Shown: positions 1-11,123 of the stretch, one piece after another
Numbering within the stretch: the stretch's first letter is position 1
Layout of the letters: every line of letters begins with the position of its first letter
Assembly: GCF_037042905.1 (NCBI RefSeq)
Contig: NC_087249.1
Location: 54,342,901-54,406,900, forward strand
DNA from: Lytechinus pictus
Lineage: Eukaryota; Echinodermata; Echinoidea; Temnopleuroida; Toxopneustidae
Reading direction: 5' to 3'
DNA: 64,000 nucleotides
Program-made: the position numbers and the translations under genes
Notes under the pieces: model-generated
The model's database searches: none
What the model was told of the DNA's origin: nothing
What the model saw: only the letters and a program-made list of their open reading frames with translations

Positions 1-1110
1 TACAGATAGATATCGTAGAACTCTGACCATTATGAGTGATACGAGTCGTTGTAGATGCTTTTTTCGAAAACCCTCTTGGATATTTATGCAAACTGGACGA
101 CAGCATATCAATGTAACCAGTCCAAACGTATCATTTTAACCATGTGAACACAGAAATCACATCTCCTTGGTGGAATTTAAATGAACTATGTCAATTTTTA
201 AAGTAACAGCAGTCATTTTAGACTACAATTTTCGGAAGCCATCTTGGATTTTCGACATAATGGACCACTGACTGTCCTTGTTACTAATTTTCTGACTTTT
301 AATACCGTGGTATAGACATTAAAATCATAATTCCCTTGACGGATATTACATGAACTATGTCCATTTGTAAATATCAGCGGCTAATTTATATTATTTTGTT
401 AATTTTGTTAATTTTGTTAAGCCAGCGTGGACTTTTGGACATACTTGACCATCCATCGTCCTTGTTACTTATCCCAATGTATTATTTGACACATTTAACC
501 ATGGTATAGGCACAAAAGCATATTCCCGGATATTGAACAAACTATGTTTTTTTTAAGTAGCAATAGTATTTTTACCCCATTTTTGGAAGCCATCTTGGAT
601 TGTTAAACATACCGGACCACTGACTGTCCTTGTAACTTGTCCCAATGTATTATTTGACCATTGAAACCATGGTCTAGACACCAAAATCATATCCCCTAGG
701 TGGATATGATGTGAGCCATGTCCATTTTAAGTATTAACAGCCATTTTAAACTTAATTTTTGGAAGCCATCTTGAATTTTTAGACACACCAGACCACTGGC
801 TGTCCTTGTAACTTGTCCCGATGAACATCTTCAACATTAGGGCCATAGCATAGAAACCAATTTAAAGCCACTTAAGTAAGAAATAGATGAATTGTGGATT
901 TTCAGCCTAAGGCAGCCAGTTTGGGCGCCATTTTTGATTTGTCAGATACACTGGAGTGCTAATATTCACTCTAACTTGTATCAATAAATTCGTTTACTCA
1001 CTGGACCATGGCATATGAGCTGAAGTAGGATTCTAGGGTAGATAATGACTGATTTATATCCATTTTAGTGAATGGCGGCCATCTTGGACGCCATCTTGAA
1101 AATAACTACT
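1..1110. repeat. Degenerate ~175-bp tandem repeat
   Basis: About six diverged copies of a unit of roughly 175 bp follow one another. Each unit has a phrase near GGAAGCCATCTTGGATTTT (about 233, 410, 583, 758 and 1072), then a phrase about ACTGACTGTCCTTG and an ACCATGGTATAGACA phrase. No copy holds an open frame. The array seems to run off the left edge. The family is not known to me. Confidence 0.7.
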
Positions 1111-2250
1111 TTCCCGTATGCGGATTTTGGTAGATTTTTAGTATATTATTCCTGAGGTCAAATACTGCCAGAAACAGTTGAAAAATCATTTGTTGCAATT
1201 TTTTCCGGGTCAAACCATATATTGACCCGTCTATCATGACTATGGTGGTCAACTGGTCATGATATTTGAGCCATGATTCAAAGCAAACAAATATTCAATT
1301 TGGCATAACTGAACATTTTTTGCCGTGAAATGTTTCTTTTCCAACGATTCATCCACTAGGTAGGGAATCAAGTATGTTTCATGCAACTTTTTCTCGACCG
1401 TGCGTCATTCATATTTTACGAAGAGGGTCTCATAATTATGAAAAAAGAAGAAATGGATGTTTCAGTTATGAACTTTGATTTCCGAATAGATAGCAGTAAA
1501 AGCTAGAAAAATCGTAAAATTGCTCGTGCAAGCGAAAATTTGGTAACACCATTTCCATTGTTCTAACTCAGTCATGCATGTTTTATGACCATTGATATGG
1601 TCTTTAAATGACAGAAAGAAATCATATATTTCGATTTATACATCACATGAAGAAAAATTATGATTATGGCAGCAAAAACTTTCACCGAATTACGGTTTCG
1701 TTTTTTCTGGGGATTCACTATATTCTAACTTCTCAATGAGACATCAAATTATCAATCAATGAATGTTCATGTTTCACCATGTGTTCCTACCTCTCAAATT
1801 TGGGCGGAGGTACTTGCCTAGGGAGCCAGCTTGCTTTAGCCTCTCCGCTTTTCTTTTTCGATTTTCGCAACCTGAAGATTTTTTGCCATGATACTTGAGA
1901 ACTTTGTAGTTGGGCGTGGTCGCCTGGGCGCCATGAGTTGCAGACTGGCGAGTTTGAAGTCGCTCCTTGCCCGCTTTCCAGACCATAATGCGCATGCTCG
2001 TAACTTCGAGAACTTCGAGAATTTCTCGGAAGTCTCTTCGGGACGGAATGTATGAATGCGGAAATAATAACACGAATTCTTGTAATGTGATCGAGGCGGT
2101 CTGATACGGTTATTATCAATTTCCACTTTCCAAATAAATATGGAGCGCAAGTTATCCCGACCTACAACTAGCTACACGGCGGGTCATTGCTTGCTTGTTA
2201 TTGGTGTTGAACGTGACGATGTTAACATGTGCTTTGTAACCTATGTAATT
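1111..2250. other. No gene seen; AT-rich unique or old repeat DNA
   Basis: I find no supported coding sequence. The open frames near 1774-2150 on the minus strand overlap each other in three frames, have no recognisable domain and no splice context, and are most likely chance frames in a locally GC-richer patch. Confidence 0.5.
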
Positions 2251-2253
2251 ATA

Positions 2254-2319
2254 GGTATATGGCTTAAACAGAATGCAACTTGTATAACTTATACTAGTTG
2301 CATTCTTTTTAAGCCATAC
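2254..2319. repeat. Inverted repeat (hairpin), arms ~25 bp
   Basis: The left arm GGTATATGGCTTAAACAGAA and following bases pair with the right arm ending TTTTTAAGCCATACC around a short loop. The arms differ by a few bases. It may be a decayed MITE. Confidence 0.6.
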
Positions 2320-2324
2320 CCATA

Positions 2325-2770
2325 CACAATTTCAGCGCCCCCTAGTTCTAACATCAATTTGGCGCTCCCCTCGTTCAAACATCAATTTGGCACCCCAAGT
2401 TCGAGTATCAATTTGGCGCCCCCCTAGTTCGAACATCGATTCGGCCCCCTTCCCCCCTAGTTCGAGAATCAATCTGGCGCCCCCAGTTCGAACATCATTT
2501 TAACATCCCTTCGAACATCATTTCGACGCCCTCCTAGTTCGAATATCAATTCGGCGTCCCTACATGTAGGTCAAACATCAATTTGGCGCCCCTAGTTCAA
2601 ATATCATTTCGCCCCCCCCCCTAGCTCGAGTATTAATTTGGCGGCCCCCCCCCCCCCCTAGTTCGAACATCAATTTGGTGCCCCTACGTCGAACATCAAT
2701 TCGCCCTCCCTCCCCCGTTCGAACATCAATTCGGCCCCCAATTCGAACATCATTTTGACATTCCTTCGAA
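2325..2770. repeat. ~28-bp tandem array with TTCGAACATCAATTTGGCGCC core
   Basis: About 15 imperfect units read CCCCTAGTTCGAACATCAAT followed by TTGGCGCC. Homopolymer C runs vary between units. The same unit recurs at 28800-29060, in both cases directly before a polypyrimidine tract and a GGATCCGC end, so it is an internal module of one transposon family. Confidence 0.85.
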
Positions 2771-3150
2771 CATCATTTTCTTTTTTATCCTTTTCCTTTC
2801 CCTCTCTTTTTCCTTCTCTTTCTTTCCCCTTTTCCTCTCCCTTTTCCTTCCCTTCCTTCCCCCTCTTCCCTTTTTCTTCTTTTCTCTCCCCCTTTCCTCT
2901 CTCTTTTTTCTCCTCTTCTTTTTTCCCCCTCTTCCTCCCCTTTCCCCCTTTCTCTCTCTTCTCTTCATTCCTCCTTCCTCTCTCTTTTTTTCTCCTTTTC
3001 CTTTCCCCCTCTCCCCTTTCCTCTTTTCTTTCCCCCCTTTTCCTCTCTTTTTTTTCTTCCCTTCTTCCCCCTCTTCCTTTCTTCTTTTTCTTCTTTTCTT
3101 TCCCCTCTTCCCCTCTTTTTTCTCTTTCTTTCCCTCTTCTTTTTTTTGCC
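2771..3150. repeat. Polypyrimidine (CT) tract, ~380 bp
   Basis: The plus strand is nearly pure C and T for about 380 bases, arranged as irregular CTTTTCC-type words. The long open frames on both strands here are low-complexity artefacts (Phe/Ser/Pro-rich or Lys/Glu/Arg-rich). It is the internal right part of a GGATCCGC-type element. Confidence 0.9.
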
Positions 3151-3183
3151 AAAGGGGGGAGCCAAGGCCCCCCCCCCCCCCCA

Positions 3184-3197
3184 TGGATCCGCGCCTG
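3184..3197. mobile_element. Right terminal repeat of a hAT-like element (TGGATCCGCGCCTG)
   Basis: After the polypyrimidine tract come a G-run, a C-run and TGGATCCGCGCCTG. This mirrors the right end of the complete copy at 25941-29846, which has an exact 8-bp target duplication. No matching left end is visible, so this copy is either truncated or starts outside the window. Confidence 0.65.
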
Positions 3198-4073
3198 AAT
3201 GTCAGTATACATAAACCTAAATATATATATATTTTTAGAATGATTTGAATGGTACTTCAAAATTTATCAATTCTCAAATTTCTCAATCTCAACTTGTTAA
3301 AAAACGCAATTAAAAAATCTAACTTCATTTAATAAAGTAAGGCTACATAACATGAAATTTACCAAGTATTCCCATTTCATACCAAGAAGTTCCAAGCCAA
3401 TTCCTCAACATTGAATTGTTTATGACTGCAAAATTAAGCGAATTTTTGTGAATTGTTAATCTTGTCTCTGTCGTCACTAGGTTTCAAAGGAGGAAACCTT
3501 CCAAGTCTTTCTTATAATTTGTGAGATGTTTTTTTTTTCTTTTTCAAACTGCTTCCACATCATTAAACAAATTTCAAAGAAATTGATGATTTCACCAGAC
3601 TGACCTTAACCCTCATGACCACAATGCTTTTGTTCTCAGAACAAGAGAGGAAAATATACACCCAATTTACCCACTGTCTACTGTTACCAGGTAGTCCCTG
3701 TACAAAGCCTATGGGAAGGGCAGGAATCGGTAATCAACTGGTTAAATAAATTTGGGTGAAAAGACACACATTGTACCATTTTACACCTCACTTTGAGGTT
3801 AGAAGCAATTTAATCAATATCAGATCGCTAGATATTTTCCTGAACAGGTGGAACCGTACTTTGTATTACAAAAGGTATGCTCGTTTCTACATCAAATGTA
3901 TACCACTATGTGCTTACAAGTATATATCCTGTGCTTGCTACATCTGTGAGGAGGAATAATTTTAGTAATGCTCTCCATATTGTTTCTTTATGGGGTCTTG
4001 AACTTATTTTCAAATTATATTGTTTATTCTTACATCTCCTGACTCAACGTTCCTCAATTTAATTTAAATACAG
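3198..4073 (+). other. Upstream region or 5' intron of the LRR gene
   Basis: There is no supported coding sequence. The stretch ends in a pyrimidine-rich segment and TTTAAATACAG at 4063-4073, a good 3' splice acceptor. The LRR gene therefore probably has an upstream non-coding exon that I cannot place. Confidence 0.45.
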
Positions 4074-4120
4074 ATTTGAAGACACCATATATTGACATCG
4101 GACAGATATCGAATTCAACC

Positions 4121-6355
4121 ATGGGAAGCCAAGACCGATCTTCAATCACAACATACCTTCAATTATTGTTCATCAGTGTGGTTTGTTACAGTGTAGTATC
4201 CGCTCAGACTCCCCCTCCGACAGAGCCCCCATCATGTCCAAGTGGCTGCCAATGTAATTTTCAGACCAGGGTAGTTGACTGTCAGCGAGGAGGCTTCACC
4301 AGCATACCAACAACCTTTCCATCATACACCAGAACTCTTCTCCTCAGTAGTAATATTCTGAGAAATATTTTTGAGGACTCTTTTGTTGGTCTCTCGAACC
4401 TGGTATCTTTGGACTTGAGCTCTTGTGAGATAAGAACAATCAGTCCGAGAGCATTCAGTGGTTTGGACAACCTTCACACCCTAAACCTTCAGCTGAATCA
4501 CATGGATACATTACCTTCTGGAGCATTTGCAGGGCTCACCAACCTCAGAGAGCTATATCTGCAGAGGAACCAGCTGCAGATATTACCTGGTGACGTGTTC
4601 AATGATACAATTTTTCTCTCGGAATTGGACATCGGTAATAATATAATTACTCAGATACATGCCAATGCCTTCAGTGATCTCTCGGTGCTGTGGGTTCTCA
4701 ACCTGGCATACAACCAACTTGACAGCATCCCTGAAATGGTATTGAAGAATCTTACGACTTTAAAGCACTTAGCCCTATCTGGAAATCCTATTTCTACCAT
4801 CCCGCCAATGACCTTTAGCTCCCTCACTTATTTAAATATACTGTACCTTGATAGCTTACAGCTGGAATCGCTGGAGGTTGATTCATTTTTTGGTCTGCAA
4901 TCGGTCACTAACATTGACCTATCATACAACCAATTCCATACTCTGGATCCATCAACATTTCAACTCCTGACCGAATTGAGTACTCTACTCCTTGCAGGGA
5001 ACTCATGGAACTGTGAATGTTCCCTCTTACCCTTTGTTCAGTGGCTTAAGCAGAGTAAAATCAACTACTACAGTCCTCTTTGGTATTGTACAAATCCAAA
5101 TGAACTCAGAGGCACGGTTGTCTATGGGCTAGAGCAACACGACTTTGCATGTGAGCCAAGCATTACTAATCCTCCTATTGACACGACTGTTGGTTACAGG
5201 AACAGGGTATTCTTTCAATGTGTAGCAAGGGGAGATCCAACTCCAGAAATCCAGTGGTATCAACCTGATGGCACAAGAATTACAGCTACATCCTATGAGG
5301 AATATATGTACACGGCTGTGAATGGCATTGTGCTTGTAATTCAATTTGCTGACAAAGAACACGTGGGTTCCTTTAACTGCACAGCTACTAATGTGCATGG
5401 CAGTGATTCTGTAAAATTTCAGGTTGACGTCACTGGTCTTCCTGAACCGGAAGTAACCACAATCCCTGGAAGTACAGCGAGTGATGGTTCTTCAACCACT
5501 GTGGAAGCATCCACAAGCACTTGCCTTAGTTATACTTTGTCAATCATGGTGGAATCTGTTGACGAAACATCTATTGCAGTTTCTTGGGTCCCTTTTACTG
5601 GGGAAAGAGAAATCACAAGATATGTAGTACAGTCACACCTCTTTGGCGATGAGCAAACAAATTCATATTTTGTCAACAAAACAGAAGACAACTACGAACT
5701 AACGAACCTTATTTCAAACACAGGTTACACCGTCTGTGCTTCTTTTCTCATTGACCACTGTCCCCTTGTGGTACCAAGAAGGCAATGTAGAGAAGTGACA
5801 ACCGCAGGTGTAAATCCTACTATAGCTGCAATGCAAAGGAGACATCGCCAAGAGATTATTGGTACAGTCCTGGCATGCATCCTAGGAACACTCCTCCTTA
5901 TGGCAACAATTTTCTTCGTTCTCTGGAGATACAGGAAACCCAAGACATACAATCAATATGATTTCAAAGGCAACACGGACACAGTTGCTTTTGAAGGAAT
6001 CCCTGAAGATGCTGAAGGGTTCGCCTCTGGTTCTGTTACACCTAACAAATACGAAGTGCAAAATGGAGCTTACATCAATGGAGGAATGGACATGTCAATG
6101 GGCACAAGCAATGATTACAGCAAAGACCCTATTGGAGCAAGTATGAGTAATGACAACACTGTGATCCAACACTCGGTTGACGTGCACTCGGATGTGGAAC
6201 ATACAGCAGGCTACCACAGTGACAACCTAGCGTCCCATGGGGATGTAACAACGGACTCTACTACTGTCTCCTTGAAGTCTACAAATTCAGTAGTGTCAGG
6301 TGATAGCTCGAGAGACACGCGAGAGCAAAAGGACAAAGCCTCCAAGGTAAAATAA
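4121..6355 (+). CDS. LRR-Ig-FN3 type I transmembrane protein (LRIT/LRFN-like)
   Basis: A 744-residue cell-surface protein. I start at ATG 4121 (context CAACCATGG), not at the upstream in-frame TTG, because a signal peptide follows at once (residues 1-28, ending VVSAQ). Seen in order: a cysteine-rich LRR N-cap with CPSGCQC (about 39-63); about nine leucine-rich repeats (69-290); an LRR C-cap WNCECSLLPFVQWL (293-345); an I-set Ig domain with FFQCVARGDPTPEIQWY and GSFNCTATN (355-437); an FN3 domain with VSWVPF (468-562); a membrane helix (579-602) with a basic WRYRK stop; and a Ser/Thr-rich tail of ~140 residues. This order is that of LRIT and LRFN adhesion molecules, which act at synapses in vertebrates; the ligand here is unknown. 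The coding part lies on one exon that begins after a splice acceptor at 4073. The C-terminus may be frameshifted (see 6351-6455). Confidence 0.9.
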   Translation: MGSQDRSSITTYLQLLFISVVCYSVVSAQTPPPTEPPSCPSGCQCNFQTRVVDCQRGGFTSIPTTFPSYTRTLLLSSNILRNIFEDSFVGLSNLVSLDLSSCEIRTISPRAFSGLDNLHTLNLQLNHMDTLPSGAFAGLTNLRELYLQRNQLQILPGDVFNDTIFLSELDIGNNIITQIHANAFSDLSVLWVLNLAYNQLDSIPEMVLKNLTTLKHLALSGNPISTIPPMTFSSLTYLNILYLDSLQLESLEVDSFFGLQSVTNIDLSYNQFHTLDPSTFQLLTELSTLLLAGNSWNCECSLLPFVQWLKQSKINYYSPLWYCTNPNELRGTVVYGLEQHDFACEPSITNPPIDTTVGYRNRVFFQCVARGDPTPEIQWYQPDGTRITATSYEEYMYTAVNGIVLVIQFADKEHVGSFNCTATNVHGSDSVKFQVDVTGLPEPEVTTIPGSTASDGSSTTVEASTSTCLSYTLSIMVESVDETSIAVSWVPFTGEREITRYVVQSHLFGDEQTNSYFVNKTEDNYELTNLISNTGYTVCASFLIDHCPLVVPRRQCREVTTAGVNPTIAAMQRRHRQEIIGTVLACILGTLLLMATIFFVLWRYRKPKTYNQYDFKGNTDTVAFEGIPEDAEGFASGSVTPNKYEVQNGAYINGGMDMSMGTSNDYSKDPIGASMSNDNTVIQHSVDVHSDVEHTAGYHSDNLASHGDVTTDSTTVSLKSTNSVVSGDSSRDTREQKDKASKVK

Positions 6356-6455
6356 GAGTCAAGTATCTCTAAGCTCTGATGAAGGTGTGGAGAAGGATGG
6401 GGAGATAGAAATGACAGATTTAAGAGATGCACCACATAGCAATTATGGCAAATGA
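6351..6455 (+). other. Possible out-of-frame C-terminal tail of the LRR protein
   Basis: Directly after the stop, the +1 frame stays open to TGA 6453-6455 and reads as an acidic tail with SLSSDEGVEKDGEIEMTDL and ending HSNYGK. The composition matches the cytoplasmic tail before it. A one-base difference in the A-rich stretch at 6346-6356 would connect the two frames. It could be a sequencing error, a real truncation or chance. Confidence 0.4.
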
Positions 6456-7426
6456 AGTGAGTGTTATCTTAATTCTGAAATTGGAAGAATATCCTCATAT
6501 TATGTTGGACTTTGTTTTTGTTGGGTCCTGTGTTTTACCAAATTTGCTTTCAAAACCGAATGGAAAATTTCCACAGGAAAATTTGCTGTCAGCTATTAAA
6601 TGAAATGTCATATTTTCAGTGCTTACATACAGTACTACTCTTAGTACTTTTTGTAATTCTGTAAAAGGACAAGTCCATCCCAACAAAAAGTTGTTTTGAA
6701 TAAAAAGAGAAAAATCCAACAATAACAGAACTGAAAATTTCATCAAAATGGGACGTAAAATAAGAAAGTTATGACATTCAAACAATAAAAAACAAAATAA
6801 ATAGTGAGTGAGGGACATCATCGACTCTCATTTGATTATCACTGATTTTTGCATGTAACTGTTTTGTGAAAAATAAGTGAAACTTTAAAAAATCTTAACT
6901 TTTTTCAGCATTATACTTGTTTGATTTTCCTATATTGATTTAAATCAACATTTTTCTGGGGTGGACATGACCTTCAAAGTTTACGAAATCAAGACCCCAA
7001 AGCAGAAAATGTACGTGGAATTCTTACTACTGCCCTTGCTGATGTACATGTATTAAATGTATGTACACATGTATATTATTACTATGGCTAATGACGATGC
7101 CAATTCTCTCAATGTTTTATTTTTTAGGACACAGAATTGGTTTGGAAAGAAATTGTAGTTCTTCCTACCGACCTTAGTATCACAACAACCTATGTGGACT
7201 GATGGTAAAAGTTCATCTGAAATAAACAGATATATTCATTTTTGTTTGCTCCATGATAAGCCCATTGCTTTATAGCATCTGGCTAGTTATTTGACAAATG
7301 TATGCTATTCCATTGGTGGCAGAGTCACGGTCACCATCAAAAAGCTTTGTCCATCTTAGCACAGTTCCATTTCATGACTTTATACAATATATCATATTAA
7401 TTGTTGTCACTTTTACTATCAAAACC

Positions 7427-7428
<2 letters not shown>
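6456..7428 (+). other. 3' flank of the LRR gene
   Basis: AT-rich sequence without supported coding. Several AATAAA words occur (near 6697, 6783 and 7219), any of which could be the polyadenylation signal. I cannot choose between them. Confidence 0.4.

Positions 7429-7466
<38 letters not shown>
7429..7466. repeat. (TA)n microsatellite
   Basis: About 18 uninterrupted TA dinucleotides are followed by TGGATGCAC. Confidence 0.95.
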
Positions 7467-7467
<1 letters not shown>

Positions 7468-9374
7468 ATGCACTTTATACCTTATAATTGCACTATCTGG
7501 GGCTCATACAAGACAGAGTTGCATTTAAACAAAACTAAAAAAAATCAAGCGCAAGTCCCTAATACGCATGTTTCATTGGTCGGAAATCATGTTGCCTCTG
7601 ATTTTTAGAGATGCTTTTGATCGCAACTCTTCTTGAAATGGACCCCCACATGTAGGAATTTTCCTATAAGTATTATAGTTAAATCAATATTTTTTTGAGT
7701 CGACATCTACATTAAGACATTATAAAAATGCTTGAATAGATGTCATCACCAATTATGAAATTGAAACTTGCACAAAATAATCAAGCAACATAATAAACAC
7801 ATTCTGAATTAACTTATTGACACTCTCAAACTCTGTTACGTGCACAATGATCTTGAAAAGGCTTAGCTCGGCCCGGTAGCATAAATAGATGCAATTAATT
7901 GTACTATTCATTGTAACTGTACGTCTGTGGGAATAAACCATGTGTGGAAAGTTACAATCAATATCTAATATTAATTTCATCTCTTTATGTAACAAGGACC
8001 TGGGGTGTTTCACAAAAATTATTTAAGTATAAAGTCGCACTTAAATGCCAAGGTATATGGTATGCACAATCTTAATTGATTAATAATTAACATGCATTAG
8101 TGCATGTCCTCTAAGTATGATCTGACAATGAAAGTCTCTGAACATACACACACAAAATTGTTCAAAGGCTGAACACAACATGATACATGTACAGTGTAAG
8201 ATATTGACAGCCAAATAAAGGCCTACATGTACGTGTACATAGGTGTCTACAAAAGTCTATTTTCATAATTGCCTTCTTGTGCAATCAAGACCAATTACAC
8301 AGGTAATAGAATACTTGTGTTTACAAAGTACACAGTACTTCTTCGGGAAGAAAGAAATGTTTTTAGTTGGTCAAAATCTGTTTTTGAAATGAGAAAAAAT
8401 ATTTTGACTTTAATATTTCACAATAACTAATACTCTTTCAGGAAAAAAAAAAGATCTTTAGAATGTATCATTTAGATACCACTTTTTCCTTAAATTACAA
8501 ATAACAAATTTTGAAAAAGAAATCAATTTTGTGATACTGTTTTAAGGTTAGCATCTCTTTTTATCACCATTTATTAATCATTTTCTACGTATGTTATTGC
8601 AAAAGGGGTAATCATACTTTATTTTAAGGTAAAGCTGGCTTCTATCATTATTATAGGAAAGGCATACGAACTCACTACACATTCGCATTTCATTCATGGT
8701 GACGTGTACATGTGTATCCTATGGAGCGCATATATTTCATTAACATTACCATCACATTTCAGATACTAGTACATGTATATGGGATTTATGTGGTGTTAAA
8801 TGGCATTTTAAGTCCAATTGTTGAAAAGTATAAAAATCCATTGTGAGTTTTCAAGTTCTTTTCATGTTATTTCGGAAGGGCATCATCATAAAGAGGTTAA
8901 CCCCGCAGGACCAAAAAAATATCTTTCAAAATAGCTGAAATGTTCGGGCCTTATGATTTTAGCTCCATACATGTGTTTTACATGACATGCATGTACAGTA
9001 ACATAGAGCAAAATAGAGATTAAGCTATTCATCTTGGTGTTCCAAACTCTTTCATCCAATTAATTTTTAAAGCCTGGCTAAAGCTTTGGTCAAGCATTAA
9101 TAATGTGAATATATTCCAAAATCATCTACCCCGACAATCTTACAGAAAAGTATTAGCCAATGAATCTTTTTCTTTTTCCAATGGCCCTTCTCTGTAAAAA
9201 TTCAAACATTCAATTCTATACCTCGTGCCCACTCTCAATGTTCTTTGGGGGCACAATTTATCTTTTTTTTTGTCATCATGAAACAAAATGCACATAGATT
9301 TTATATTTAATTTTGATCAGGCACTTTAACAAAATATATTTCCGTAATTTACACATTTCATTCTATATCCTCCA
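7467..9374. other. No gene seen; AT-rich intergenic DNA
   Basis: No supported ORF, RNA gene or clear repeat structure was found. Scattered TACATGTAC-type words occur. Confidence 0.5.
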
Positions 9375-9518
9375 GGGGAGCGTTTCATGAAAGGACTTCC
9401 GACAAGTCCTGTTTTTTTCAGAGTTACCATAGTAACTGTGCTTCTCAGCCAATCAAAATGTTGGAAAATTGTCAGATCTGACAACTTGTCCGACGAAAAT
9501 GTTGATGAAATGCTCCCC
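9375..9518. mobile_element. MITE, ~144 bp, ends GGGGAGCGTTTCAT
   Basis: The left end GGGGAGCGTTTCATGAA is the imperfect inverted complement of the right end TTGATGAAATGCTCCCC. The interior has GTTACCATAGTAACTGTGC. Diverged relatives lie at 34849-34972 and 36992-37092, which share the interior phrase and the end TTG(A/C)TGAAA. Confidence 0.7.
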
Positions 9519-9591
9519 AGATCATAATTTTTTAGGGCATAAACTTTCATATAACTGTGTAATTAATTGGAATAGTGAAAGGTGCATATTG

Positions 9592-9766
9592 GGGGCCGTT
9601 TCATAAAGCTGTTCTTAAGTTAAAAGCGACTTTAAGAACGACTGGTGAACCCTTATACACGCTAAACAATCGCCAATTCAATACCATTTACCACAAGAAA
9701 GGATCACCAGTCGTTCTTAAAGTCGCTCTTAACTTACGAACAGCTTTATGAAACACCCACCAGGTC
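9592..9766. mobile_element. MITE, ~175 bp, GTTTCATAAAGCTGTTC family
   Basis: Arms of about 60 bp are inverted complements. The left has GTTTCATAAAGCTGTTCTTA and then ACGACTGGTGAACCCTT. The right has AAGGATCACCAGTCGTTC and ends in CAGCTTTATGAAAC. It is the best-preserved copy of a family seen again at 38485-38624, 49459-49625 and 63721-63790. Confidence 0.85.
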
Positions 9767-10060
9767 ACATTTACACACAGATGGCTTTTATTTCATATCT
9801 TTGCATCTCTGGGTTCTGTACAAGTCTCTCATCTCCAAAGTAAAATTTGTCAAAAGTTTATCAAAATGCTAATAATCAAAGATTTACTGCTGGAAATTAA
9901 AGTAACAGAGGGTTGAGAAAGGTCCAATGGACCAAAGTCCCATGGTACCAAAAACCTATGATGTGTATATGTACTTTTCACCCCAATACCCCCATTTTCA
10001 CCAACTATTACTGCCAAAATGTGTGTTTAATACGATGTGGGATATCATGGTTTACTGACG
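9767..10060. other. No feature recognised
   Basis: Unique-looking AT-rich sequence. GGTCCAATGGACCAAAGTCC near 9922 may be a decayed relative of the array that follows. Confidence 0.4.
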
Positions 10061-10635
10061 GATGGTCTATTATCACTTGGTCTAATCATCAGATGGGCTA
10101 ACAACATTCGGGCTAAACCCACTTAGTCCAATTCTCTTTTGGTCTAATGACCACTTGGTCTAATAGCCAATTAGTCTAATGAACACTTGGTCTAATAGCC
10201 ACTTGGTCTAATGACCACTTGGTCTAATAGCCAATTGGTCTAATGACCACTTGGTCTAATAACCACTTGGTCTAATGCCCAGTTGGGCTAATCGTCACTT
10301 GGTCTAATTTTCATATGGTCTAATTGCCATTTCGTCTAATGTATTTTATTGTCACTTGGTCTAATTGCATTTGGTCTAATACCAGTTCGTCTAATAGTCG
10401 GATGGTCTCATACTAGTTGGTCTAATACCAGTTGGTCTAATCCTCACTTGGTCCATTATTAATTTGGTCTATATTGCAGTTGGTCTAATGTACAGCTGGT
10501 CTAATCCTCACTTGGTCCATTATTCAGTTGGTCTAATGTGCAGTTGGTCTAATTTCCATTTCGGCCAATTTCCACTTGGTCTAATTTCAGATAGTCTAAC
10601 ATTCATTTCGTGATGCCATTTGGTCTAATTTGTAA
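10061..10635 (+). repeat. Tandem array of ~16-bp GGTCTAAT units
   Basis: More than 30 imperfect units of about 16-17 bp read CACTTGGTCTAATGAC. The GGTCTAAT core is conserved and the rest varies (CAGTTGG, CATTTGG, CAATTGG). An array of the reverse complement lies at 23873-24255. There are no unique spacers of constant length, so this is not a CRISPR array. Confidence 0.9.
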
Positions 10636-11123
10636 AGTCTGCATGGTGACTTGTTTTCAATTTTCTGGTGAAATTTTTTAAGTTATTTTCCGCGCGCCGG
10701 CTTCGAATCTTCACACGTGCGCCCCTCGATATTAGAGTACAGTTAGAGTGACGTTTGTTTGTGTGTTTGTTTTATTTTTATTTCTGCGTTCACAATACAT
10801 TATTACAAATATTTACATTGTTTGTAATATACAAAATAATTCATAATGCATGCAATATAAACATAATACATAATTTGAAGGAAAAAAAATGGTGTGGGCA
10901 TATACTTCACATTTTGATAATAAAAAAGGAGCATTAACAAAATTTAATGAACGCAGGAGACCGCCATCGTGAGCGGTTAAGCTTGTAATTGATGGCGGCC
11001 TCATAAAAAGGGTTCGTGACTATGATTGGTAATTACTGAACAAGTGGGTGCAATGCAGGTGCGGGTGCAGAAGATAGCTGTAGAATTTATATTTTTTATT
11101 TAATTAATAGTGGTAAATGAGGA
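10636..11123 (-). other. Probable 3' UTR of the LINE, boundary unclear
   Basis: No coding sequence. It lies directly downstream of the LINE stop codon (TAA at 11124-11126 on the minus strand). I cannot see a clear tail or target-site duplication that would mark the 3' end of the element. Confidence 0.35.

Noticed and set aside
1774-2150. Three overlapping minus-strand ORFs of about 100 codons
   Set aside because: Mutually overlapping frames without domain or splice support.
2670-3260. Long Lys/Glu/Arg-rich or Phe/Ser/Pro-rich ORFs on both strands
   Set aside because: They are forced by the polypyrimidine tract, overlap in several frames and contain no domain.
4076-4120. Upstream start for the LRR protein at 4076
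   Set aside because: It begins with TTG directly after a splice acceptor and would bury the signal peptide; ATG 4121 has a strong context.
10061-10635. CRISPR-like array of short repeats
   Set aside because: Repeats are contiguous, with no unique spacers of fixed length, and the DNA is eukaryotic with introns.
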